This document shows, in pieces, positions 43,428 through 49,868 of a stretch of 64,000 bases of DNA. Both the position numbers and the translations under genes were made by a program. Location of the stretch: NCBI RefSeq assembly GCF_037414475.1, contig NZ_CP147913.1, positions 868,001-932,000 on the forward strand. The letters run 5' to 3'. This stretch comes from Myxococcus stipitatus. Its GTDB lineage: Bacteria; Myxococcota; Myxococcia; Myxococcales; Myxococcaceae. A model generated the notes under the pieces. That model saw only the letters and a list, made by a program, of their open reading frames with translations, was not told where the DNA came from and searched no databases. Numbering within the stretch: position 1 is the first letter of the stretch; each line of letters opens with the position of its first letter.

Positions 43428-44240
43428 TCAGGCCTCGGGAGGCCGAACGCGGGGACGCCCACCCTTGGGGGCCGCGGACGAACCACCACCGCGAGTCAGC
43501 GACCATGCCGTCAAGCCAATCATCACCGCCATCAGCAGGGTGACGCCGATCACCATCACCTTGAACTGGCTGGCGCTCGAGGCGGTCATCCGCAACCCCA
43601 ACACGTCCTGTTGGCGGTTCTCGTCGGTCTTCTCCGCCTTGGGTCCCTGCGCCGCCGTCATCAGCACGCGAACCGCCTCGGGCCTCAGCTCCGGCACGGC
43701 CGCGGCGACGAACTCCTTCACCCGGCTCTCCTCGATGGGCGCCTTGCCCCCTTCACCCACGCGGTACTTGATGAACACCGACGCGGACGGCAGCGGCTTG
43801 TTCTCCGGCTGCGTCAGGTCGTTGTTCTCCGGCACGCTGACGATGGCGCGGGCCTCCAGCACACCGTCAATCTGGTTGAGTGCGTTGGAGACCTCACCCG
43901 CCATGGCCTTCAGGAGCATCGCGCGCTCCTCCGTGGCGGTGGGGACCATGCTTCCCTTGGCGAAGTGGGACAGGCCCTTCTCCACCGGGCGGGGAAGGGA
44001 GTTGAGCTTGAGAAGCTCGGCGGCCTCGGCGGCATCCGTCTTGGGCACGGTGATCATGAACCGCACCTCGTTGCCGCCCTCCTCCTTCTCCTTCTTCGCG
44101 TTGATGCCGTTCTTGCTGAGCAGGACGTAGATTTCGTTCGCGTCCGCCTCGCTCAATTCGTGCTGGAGCTCGATGTGACAGCCCGTCACGAGCACGAGGG
44201 CGAGAAGCGGGGCGGCGAACGCTTGCGGTCGGCGAATCAT
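43428..44240 (-). CDS. sctJ: T3SS inner-membrane ring lipoprotein SctJ (YscJ/PrgK/FliF family)
   Basis: From the ATG at 44240 the 270-residue product has a lipoprotein signal (FAAPLLALVLVTGC), the two ring-building motifs (ANEIYVLLSKNGINAKKEKE, ALNQIDGVLEARAIVSVPEN) and a C-terminal TM helix (VMVIGVTLLMAVMIGLTAW). The annotated frame extends upstream of 44240 but without homology. SctJ forms the inner ring of the basal body with SctD. The cytoplasmic tail is short and basic. Confidence 0.95.
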   Translation of the reverse strand: MIRRPQAFAAPLLALVLVTGCHIELQHELSEADANEIYVLLSKNGINAKKEKEEGGNEVRFMITVPKTDAAEAAELLKLNSLPRPVEKGLSHFAKGSMVPTATEERAMLLKAMAGEVSNALNQIDGVLEARAIVSVPENNDLTQPENKPLPSASVFIKYRVGEGGKAPIEESRVKEFVAAAVPELRPEAVRVLMTAAQGPKAEKTDENRQQDVLGLRMTASSASQFKVMVIGVTLLMAVMIGLTAWSLTRGGGSSAAPKGGRPRVRPPEA

Positions 44241-44276
44241 GGGCGGGGCGAGCTTACTAGGGCCTCGGAAAACGCG

Positions 44277-44313
44277 GAAGGGCGCCCTCTCCAACCAGGA
44301 GAAGCCGCCCTTC
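44277..44313 (-). terminator. Hairpin between sctI and sctJ
   Basis: GAAGGGC pairs with GCCCTTC with an inner CTCC/GGAG extension around a short loop. It lies 31 bases past the sctI stop. No U-tract. It could attenuate transcription so that rod protein is made in excess over SctJ. Confidence 0.5.
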
Positions 44314-44343
44314 GTCAAGCGCCACCGAGGACGTGGAAGTGAA

Positions 44344-44895
44344 TCAGACCTGCGTCTTGACGACGTCCTTGAGACCCGTGGTGGCCTTCTCCACCACCTT
44401 GCTCGTCAGGTCCAACTGCTGCGTGTACTGGTACATGGACGCCTGGAGCGAGAGCAGCTCGGCGTTGGAGAACTGCTTGCCGTTGGAGGCCTGGGCGATG
44501 ATCTTCTCCAGGTTGCCCTGGCCCTTCTCCAGGTCGCCAATCACCTGCGACATCATGTCGGAGGTCTTGCCCGTCTTGCCCGTCTCCGTCTTGGCGGCCA
44601 CGGGCTCCGCGGCCTTGGCGGACACCGGCTGGGTGGCGGCGGCGTTCACCTTGTTGAGCGCGGCCTTCTCCGTCTTGTTGACGGTCTCCACCTGCCGCAC
44701 GGCGTCCGTCTTCTGGGTCGCCTGGGCCTTGTTCACACCCTGGGTCGCGTCCACCTGACCGGCGCCCTGCGCCTTGTCAGCGAGAACTCCGTCGAACTTC
44801 GACACGCCCTGCTTGTTCGTCTGCTGGACGCTCTGATCCTGCAGCTTTTGCTGAGCCACCTGCGCCGCGGAGACGCCCGCCATCGGACCCGCCAT
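44344..44895 (-). CDS. sctI: T3SS inner rod protein SctI (YscI/EscI/HrpB family)
   Basis: The ATG at 44895 has an excellent ribosome site (AAGGAGG, 7 bases upstream), giving 183 residues. The N-terminal ~130 residues are Gln/Thr/Lys-rich and disordered, longer than usual for SctI. The C-terminal ~40 residues have the SctI signature (ELLSLQASMYQYTQQLDLTS, KVVEKATTGLKDVVKTQ). It lies directly before sctJ, the canonical order. The 5' end overlaps the sigma factor frame by 119 bases. Confidence 0.85.
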   Translation of the reverse strand: MAGPMAGVSAAQVAQQKLQDQSVQQTNKQGVSKFDGVLADKAQGAGQVDATQGVNKAQATQKTDAVRQVETVNKTEKAALNKVNAAATQPVSAKAAEPVAAKTETGKTGKTSDMMSQVIGDLEKGQGNLEKIIAQASNGKQFSNAELLSLQASMYQYTQQLDLTSKVVEKATTGLKDVVKTQV

Positions 44896-45613
44896 GTGAC
44901 AGCCTCCTTGCATCCGTCGAGGTGGGAGGAAGTTCCTCCTCCTCGTTCAAGAGTTCCTTGAGGCGGTCGATGGCCCGCGCATGAAGCCGCGAAGCCCAAC
45001 TCTTCGACTGCCCGATTTCCGCCCCGGCATCTTCCAGCGTCCTGCCCTGGAAGTAATACCCCTGAAGGAGCTTGCGTTCCTTCTCAGGGAGCTTCTCGAT
45101 CGCCGCCCGCACCCGCGTCTTCAGCTGCTCCAGCTCCAACCGGACATCCGCCGGAAGGGACTCGTCGGTGTACCCCGCACTGTCCGCCCCCTCCAGACTG
45201 GAGGCGAACACCATCGCCAACCCCTGCACCGCATCCGAGATGTCACTGACATCATCGTCGAATGAGCTGCCGCGGTTGCTTGAACCCGACTCGCGGTCCG
45301 ACAAATTGCCCAGATACGCCGCCGCCCGCTCTCCCACGAACGCGTTGCGCGCGTCCGACCCACGCAACACCCCCATCTTCCTCAGGCCGTCGAAGATGGC
45401 GCCCTTGATGCGGTAGTGCGCGAAGGTCAGGAAGTTGGCGCCCACCTTCGGGTCGAACCGCTCCGCCGCTTCCAAGAGACCTATCTGTCCGTACGCCACC
45501 AGTTCGTCCAGCTCCAGCTGGGCGTTGAACTGCTTGCGCACGGTCGCCGCGAGGGACCGAACGTAGGGGCCGTACTTGGTGAGAATGGCCTTTCTGTCTT
45601 CGCCCAGTGGCAA
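44777..45613 (-). CDS. FliA-like (sigma-28 group) RNA polymerase sigma factor
   Basis: The 278-residue protein has region 2 (ELDELVAYGQIGLLEAAERF, FLTFAHYRIKGAIFDGLRKM) and region 4 (AIEKLPEKERKLLQGYYFQG, IGQSKSWASRLHARAIDRLK) in the pattern of FliA/SigD/WhiG. An acidic insertion (~115-160) sits in place of most of region 3. The last ~50 residues run beyond region 4 in an alternate frame of sctI and are probably not functional sigma sequence. It is embedded in the T3SS run, 7 bases after the previous stop, so a cluster-specific role is likely. Confidence 0.93.
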   Translation of the reverse strand: MPLGEDRKAILTKYGPYVRSLAATVRKQFNAQLELDELVAYGQIGLLEAAERFDPKVGANFLTFAHYRIKGAIFDGLRKMGVLRGSDARNAFVGERAAAYLGNLSDRESGSSNRGSSFDDDVSDISDAVQGLAMVFASSLEGADSAGYTDESLPADVRLELEQLKTRVRAAIEKLPEKERKLLQGYYFQGRTLEDAGAEIGQSKSWASRLHARAIDRLKELLNEEEELPPTSTDARRLSHGGSDGGRLRGAGGSAKAAGSERPADEQAGRVEVRRSSR

Positions 45614-45620
45614 GCGCTGC

Positions 45621-46016
45621 TCACTCGGCCTTGGACCACAGCCGCTCGAGTACCTGGTTCAGCCTCGGGTCATCCTGCAAGGCGTCCGCGATCTTCGTGG
45701 TGAGGGAGGAGGACTTCATGCGCAGCTTCTCCTTCAAGACTTCGGCGACCAACGCCCGGGTCGCCTCTTCCTTGCTCTTGAAGCCCCCATTCTTCAGCCC
45801 GCGCGCAATGGCCTTCGCCTGCGCGGCGACTGGATCCGCGGCCTGGGGGCCCTGGACGTTGCTGGAGCCTACCAGACCCGAGACGCCCACCAGCGATTCC
45901 GACTTGTCCACCCGGGCGCCAAAGCCCGCGCCCCCCGTGGGGCCCGCGGACGACGCCCCCTTCGCACCACCGGCGCGCCCCTTCCCGCCTCCTCGTCCAA
46001 CGCCACCGACAGCCAT
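45621..46016 (-). CDS. Unidentified 131-residue T3SS-cluster protein
   Basis: The ATG at 46016 has a strong ribosome site (AGGAGGAGAGG), and the frame upstream of it is shadow sequence. The N-terminal ~35 residues are Gly/Ala-rich (GGVGRGGGKGRAGGAKGASS), a possible disordered export signal. The C-terminal half is helical (EEATRALVAEVLKEKLRMKS, DDPRLNQVLERLWSKAE). It sits between a TPR chaperone-like gene and the sigma factor gene. A secreted substrate or an anti-sigma-type regulator are both open possibilities; nothing in the sequence decides. Confidence 0.7.
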   Translation of the reverse strand: MAVGGVGRGGGKGRAGGAKGASSAGPTGGAGFGARVDKSESLVGVSGLVGSSNVQGPQAADPVAAQAKAIARGLKNGGFKSKEEATRALVAEVLKEKLRMKSSSLTTKIADALQDDPRLNQVLERLWSKAE

Positions 46017-46038
46017 GGGTGAACCTCTCCTCCTGCCC

Positions 46039-46473
46039 CTACTTCTTCGCGGGAGGCAGGACTCCCGCTTCCTTCGCCTGGATGAGCGCCTGCGCCAGAC
46101 GGGCCCCGTCACCTTCGGGCTCCAGGTCGATGGCGGCCTTGAGCTCCTTGAGGGCCTCCGGGACCTTGCCCAGGAACAGGAGCGCCTCGCCCACATGGGC
46201 CCGAGGCAGCGAAGCCTGCGGCGCGAGCCGCTGCGCGGAGCGGTACGCCTGCAGCGCCTTGTCGTGCCGGCCCTGCGCGAACTCCACCGCGCCCAGCCCC
46301 AGCTGCGGCACCTCGCTCTTGGGCATCAGCGCCGCGGCACCGGAGAAGATCTCCTTCGCCTTGTCGAACTGCCCCATGTCCAACCACAGGTAGCCGGCCT
46401 CCAGCAACACCATGGCCTGCTGGCGCCCGAGGGGAACCAGGCTGTTCGAGATCTCCGAGACGCTCTCCGCCAT
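46039..46473 (-). CDS. TPR chaperone-like protein next to needle-like gene (SctG-like position)
   Basis: The 144-residue protein has about three TPRs (QAMVLLEAGYLWLDMGQFDK, VPQLGLGAVEFAQGRHDKAL, PRAHVGEALLFLGKVPEALK). Its place right after the 193-residue needle-like gene parallels Yersinia yscF-yscG, where the TPR protein YscG is a co-chaperone of the needle subunit. This functional reading is inference from size, fold and order. Confidence 0.75.
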   Translation of the reverse strand: MAESVSEISNSLVPLGRQQAMVLLEAGYLWLDMGQFDKAKEIFSGAAALMPKSEVPQLGLGAVEFAQGRHDKALQAYRSAQRLAPQASLPRAHVGEALLFLGKVPEALKELKAAIDLEPEGDGARLAQALIQAKEAGVLPPAKK

Positions 46474-46504
46474 GGACTTCGCTCTTCCTTTCCGCGCCCG
46501 GCGT

Positions 46505-46530
46505 GGAGGGAAGCGGCGCCGCCTCCCTCC
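46505..46530 (-). terminator. Hairpin after the 193-residue needle-like gene
   Basis: GGAGGGA pairs with TCCCTCC, continued after a mismatch by the GCGGC/GCCGC palindrome. It lies 33 bases past the stop. No U-tract. It sits in the same relative place as the hairpins after the 71-residue gene and sctI. Confidence 0.5.
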
Positions 46531-46563
46531 CCTCCGGGCTCGCGCCCGCCTGGCCCCGAGGGC

Positions 46564-47145
46564 TTAGCGGACGTTGCTGATGGAGTTCTTGATGCAATCG
46601 TGCCGCGACTTCATCACGTTGGAAATCGCCGTGAACGTCTGCGACTCCTGCTGGATGGCCGCCTGCAGGTTCAGCAGCTTCGAGTTCTCCGCCGCCATCT
46701 GGTTCAGCGAGAAGTTGCCGTTGACGCTGTCCGCCGCGCTGCCGTTGGGGCTGACGGGGTTGCCGCCCATGCCGGCCACGTTGCCGCCCAGGCCCCCCGT
46801 GATGCCGCCCAGGCCCACGCTGGCGCCGCCCACGGAGGGAGCCACGCCGCCGCCACCGCCCACCGCGGTGCTCATCACGCCCGCGTACGGCGCGCTGCCC
46901 GAGCCGCTGGAGTTGGACAGGGTGTGAACCGAGGAGACGGCCGCGGACACAATCTGCCCGCCAGGAATCATGCCCGCCACCGCGCCGACGCCCGTGCCCA
47001 CGGCGCCCGCGGCGCTGTTCAGGCCGTTCTGCAGACGGGCGCCGAAGCCCGTCTCAGGGGTCTGCCGCGCCGTCGTGACGTGGGTCGAGAGCCGGACGTT
47101 GCTGGGGCCCTTCATGCTGCCCATCATGTTGTCGATCTTCGCCAT
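46564..47145 (-). CDS. 193-residue protein with needle/rod-like C-terminus
   Basis: The ATG at 47145 has GGAGG five bases upstream. No Sec signal. A central hydrophobic Gly/Val/Ala region (~45-75, GAVGTGVGAVAGMIPGGQIV) and a Gly-rich stretch (~90-130) precede a C-terminal helix. The last 37 residues align gap-free with SctI (10 identities) and with the 71-residue protein (9 identities): LLNLQAAIQQESQTF, SNVMK, ending ISNVR. Preceded by the promoter-like motif at 47209-47237 and followed by a hairpin and a TPR gene. Likely an exported filament subunit or a translocator-like protein. Confidence 0.72.
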   Translation of the reverse strand: MAKIDNMMGSMKGPSNVRLSTHVTTARQTPETGFGARLQNGLNSAAGAVGTGVGAVAGMIPGGQIVSAAVSSVHTLSNSSGSGSAPYAGVMSTAVGGGGGVAPSVGGASVGLGGITGGLGGNVAGMGGNPVSPNGSAADSVNGNFSLNQMAAENSKLLNLQAAIQQESQTFTAISNVMKSRHDCIKNSISNVR

Positions 47146-47208
47146 TTCGTCCTCCAGGCGCTGCGAGAAGTTGACAGAGCTTCTGGATGATCCAGTGCTC
47201 TTTCCCTC

Positions 47209-47237
47209 ATTATCGGTCCACCGCTCCGCCAGTTGCC
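47209..47237 (-). promoter_or_regulatory. Putative sigma-28-like promoter for the 193-residue gene
   Basis: On the minus strand: GGCAACTG - 14 bases - CGATAAT, 63 bases before the ATG. The -10 part matches FliA GCCGATAA at seven of eight (ACCGATAA). The -35 part is weaker against FliA but matches the other two copies in this cluster. The distance to the start codon is almost the same as for the 71-residue gene. Confidence 0.55.
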
Positions 47238-47277
47238 TACCTCGGGCGAAAAATCGCGACGTCCGGGAGAAACCCCG

Positions 47278-47559
47278 TCATTTCCGCCCCTTGGCTCCCT
47301 TGGCCTCGGCGATCAGCCGCTCGCGGGTCTCCACCAGCACCTCCAGGAGCTGCTCGGCGTGGGCCACGGCGGTCTGGACCTTCTTGCCCACCTCCACCTT
47401 GGGGCCCTTGAGGACCGTCAGGCCCTCCTTCACCGGGTTGAACAGGGCCCGGACGTCCTCGGCGGGGGTCGCCTCGAGGAGCGACTCGATTGCGGGGTAC
47501 GAGGGCGCGGGAAGCTCCTGTGCCGGAGCGGCGGCGGACGGCTTGCTGGAGGGGGGCAT
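47278..47559 (-). CDS. Small (93-residue) first gene of the T3SS run
   Basis: I chose the ATG at 47559, preceded by AGGAGA, since the upstream frame reads Arg/Pro-rich shadow. The N-terminus is Pro/Ala/Ser-rich. The rest is helical (VKEGLTVLKGPKVEVGKKVQ, AHAEQLLEVLVETRERLIAE). The size is near that of the needle co-chaperone SctE/YscE, and it precedes the needle-like gene, but sequence alone does not prove this. It is the most upstream gene in the cluster direction. Confidence 0.65.
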   Translation of the reverse strand: MPPSSKPSAAAPAQELPAPSYPAIESLLEATPAEDVRALFNPVKEGLTVLKGPKVEVGKKVQTAVAHAEQLLEVLVETRERLIAEAKGAKGRK

Positions 47560-47819
47560 CTCGGAGGGGGTCTCCTGTCGGGTCAGCGGCCGGAGGGCCG
47601 ATGGACGCTTGCCCGGGCACGCTAGGGGAAAAGCCCGCCCGCCATCAAGCCGCCTGCTGCCTGCCCTGGCCCCCGCCCTACCGGCAGGAGAGGGAACGGG
47701 CACGTGGCAACCCTGCTCCCCCTGCCCTGTCCGCCTTGGCCTGCGCACCTAGCTTGTGGAACAGCGGAGGGACACCGCACCACGCACCCCTCCGTCGCAC
47801 TCACACAGGAGACTCTCCC

Positions 47820-48386
47820 ATGAAGAAGCTCGTTGGGATTTGCGCGGCGCTGGCTCTGCTGGGGACTGGTACGGCTCTGGCGAAGGATGACCCGAACAAG
47901 CAGCACCAGGGCAGCTCCGCCCAAGGTGGCTCGGGCAGCATGCAGCAGGACACCTCCATGGGTGGCTCCGGGTCCACCATGGGCTCCAGCTCCACCATGG
48001 GCTCCAACTCCGCCATGGGGCAGAAGGAGCTGAGCGGCAAGGTGGTGAAGGCCGAGAGCAGCAAGGTCTTCGTCCAGGATGCCCAGGGCGCGGTGGTCCC
48101 GCTCGACATCGACAAGAGCACCCAGTTCACCGACCCGACGCTCAAGAAGGCCAAGGACCTCAAGGAGGGGCAGGAGATTCGCGCCAGCTTCGAGGTGAAG
48201 GAGACCAAGAACATGGCCAAGAGCATCTCCCTGTCCGGGACGGGCGGCACGGGCAAGGACGTCATGTCGCCGGACTCCTCCATCAACGAGGGCACCGGGG
48301 GCTCCGGGATGGAGCATGACAAGAACAACGGCGACATGGGTGGCTCCGACAGCGGCAACAAGAGCACCCAGCCCGACACGTACTGA
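47820..48386 (+). CDS. Exported Ser/Gly/Met-rich protein with a small beta domain
   Basis: The ATG at 47820 has AGGAG eight bases upstream and gives a signal peptide (MKKLVGICAALALLGTGTAL). A low-complexity linker of GGSGSTMGSSS-type repeats precedes a domain of ~70 residues (ELSGKVVKAESSKVFVQDAQ, LKEGQEIRASFEVKETKNMA) that looks like a DUF5666-type OB barrel. The tail is again low-complexity. 188 residues, periplasmic, function unknown. It is divergent from the T3SS cluster, with 260 bases between, and ends in a good terminator. Confidence 0.75.
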   Translation: MKKLVGICAALALLGTGTALAKDDPNKQHQGSSAQGGSGSMQQDTSMGGSGSTMGSSSTMGSNSAMGQKELSGKVVKAESSKVFVQDAQGAVVPLDIDKSTQFTDPTLKKAKDLKEGQEIRASFEVKETKNMAKSISLSGTGGTGKDVMSPDSSINEGTGGSGMEHDKNNGDMGGSDSGNKSTQPDTY

Positions 48387-48430
48387 CGCGCTCCGTGACA
48401 CATGACCACCCCTCTGAAGGAGGGATGGGA

Positions 48431-48470
48431 AGGGCCCCGACCCCACCAGGTCCGGGGCCCTTTCTCTTTC
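48431..48470 (+). terminator. Rho-independent terminator
   Basis: The 9-bp stem AGGGCCCCG / CGGGGCCCT with a 13-base loop is followed by TTCTCTTTC, 44 bases after the stop of the preceding gene. Confidence 0.85.
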
Positions 48471-48509
48471 ATGCCCACGAGCACCGCGCAGAGCCCGGCG
48501 TTCACTTCA

Positions 48510-48545
48510 TTCAGTATTGACTGAACATCCTGAACGAACTAGATG
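48510..48545 (+). promoter_or_regulatory. Promoter with overlapping inverted repeat upstream of the GbsR-type regulator
   Basis: The inverted repeat TTCAGT-attg-ACTGAA (48510-48525) overlaps a -35 candidate TTGACT (48517-48522). After 17 bases comes TAGATG (48540-48545) as a weak -10. CTGAAC also recurs with a 9-base period (48521, 48530). A dimeric winged-helix regulator such as the GbsR-type protein encoded next could bind here and block the promoter. Confidence 0.5.
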
Positions 48546-48614
48546 CGGGGGCGCCACCCTGGCCCAGGCGGAAGTCCATCGCGCTCGGCCACGTCGGGTG
48601 GGACGGAGGCCGGG

Positions 48615-49121
48615 ATGAAGGAACTGGGCGCCGCGGAGCAGCGGTTCATCGAGTCGATGGGGCTGTATTTCGAACGGCAGGGCAGCACCCGCATTGGCGG
48701 GCGCATCCATGGGCTTTTGATGTTGGCGGACGAGCCCCTGTCGCTTCAGCAAATCACCCGCGTCCTCAAGGTGAGCGCCGCGTCCGTCTCCACCAACATC
48801 CGAGCCATCATGAGCATCGGGTTGGTGGACCCCGTCAGCGTCCCCGGAAACCGTCAGCACTACTACGTCGTCAACAGCGACGGCTGGGAAGCCCGCCTGC
48901 GCACGGCGGAGGACAGCGTCAAGGCGTTCGTCCGCCTGTGCCAGGAAGCAATGGCCTCGCCGCAGCTCGCGAACCGGCAGCACCTGCGAGACGCGGCGGA
49001 CTTCTGTGATTTCTATCTGAGTGAAATGGCCGGTATCGCCGAGCGGTGGCGCGCCTCACGCAGCGCCCGTTCCGCGGCCCGCGCCCCGAAGAGCAAGGCA
49101 TCGAAAGGACGCACCGCATGA
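48615..49121 (+). CDS. GbsR/MarR-family transcriptional regulator
   Basis: I chose the ATG at 48615 because GGAGG lies five bases upstream and the promoter candidate would leave the ORF start at 48543 at or before the transcript start. The 168-residue winged-helix protein shows the GbsR pattern: FIESMGLYFERQGSTRIGGR, LSLQQITRVLKVSAASVSTN, and GNRQHYYVV in the wing. A helical C-terminus and a basic tail follow. Its stop overlaps the ABC ATPase start (ATGA), so it is the first gene of the export operon and probably its autoregulated repressor. Confidence 0.88.
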   Translation: MKELGAAEQRFIESMGLYFERQGSTRIGGRIHGLLMLADEPLSLQQITRVLKVSAASVSTNIRAIMSIGLVDPVSVPGNRQHYYVVNSDGWEARLRTAEDSVKAFVRLCQEAMASPQLANRQHLRDAADFCDFYLSEMAGIAERWRASRSARSAARAPKSKASKGRTA

Positions 49122-49867
49122 ACGCCGCAGTCCCCCACTCTCCCATCGTCTCCATCAGCAATGTCACCAAGGACTACACCCTGGGCAAGGTGGTCGTCCC
49201 GGCGCTGCGCGGCGTGGAGCTCCAGGTGCACCCTGGTGAGTTCATCTCCATCGCCGGCCCGTCCGGCAGCGGCAAGACCACCCTGCTCAACCTCATCGGC
49301 TGCGTGGACACCGCGACCACGGGCGTGGTCAGCGTGGCCGGGCAGGACACCAAGAAGCTCACCGAACGGCAGCTGACGAACCTGCGCCTGCACACCATCG
49401 GCTTCATCTTCCAGAGCTTCAACCTGGTGTCGGTGCTCAGCGTCTTCCAGAACGTGGAGTTCCCCCTCTTGCTCCAGCGCAAACTGGACAAGAACCAGCG
49501 CCACGAGCGGGTGATGCAGCTGTTGGAGCAGGTGGGCCTGGCCAACCACGCCAAGCACCGGCCCAACGAGCTGTCCGGCGGTCAGCGCCAGCGCGTGGCC
49601 GTGGCGCGCGCGCTCGTCACCCGGCCCCAGCTGGTGCTCGCCGACGAGCCCACCGCCAACCTGGACTCCGTGACGGGCCAGCACATCATCGACCTGATGA
49701 AGGAGCTCAACCAGAAGGAGGGCACCACCTTCATCTTCTCCACCCACGACGCCAAGGTGATGAACCACGCGAACGCGGTGGTGCGCCTGGCGGACGGCAA
49801 GATTCTCGACCGGCTCACCCCGTCCGAGGCGAAGCGGGCCATGGCCGCGGGCGCGGAGGGTCACTGA
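49118..49867 (+). CDS. ABC transporter ATPase (LolD/MacB type)
   Basis: The 249-residue protein has Walker A GPSGSGKTT (~46-54), a signature ELSGGQRQRVAVARAL, Walker B LVLADEPTANLD, and the switch His (FSTHD). The motif set and size match LolD/MacB ATPases that power FtsX-type permeases. It is encoded directly upstream of two such permeases. One base separates its stop from the next ATG. Confidence 0.95.
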   Translation: MNAAVPHSPIVSISNVTKDYTLGKVVVPALRGVELQVHPGEFISIAGPSGSGKTTLLNLIGCVDTATTGVVSVAGQDTKKLTERQLTNLRLHTIGFIFQSFNLVSVLSVFQNVEFPLLLQRKLDKNQRHERVMQLLEQVGLANHAKHRPNELSGGQRQRVAVARALVTRPQLVLADEPTANLDSVTGQHIIDLMKELNQKEGTTFIFSTHDAKVMNHANAVVRLADGKILDRLTPSEAKRAMAAGAEGH

Positions 49868-49868
49868 C

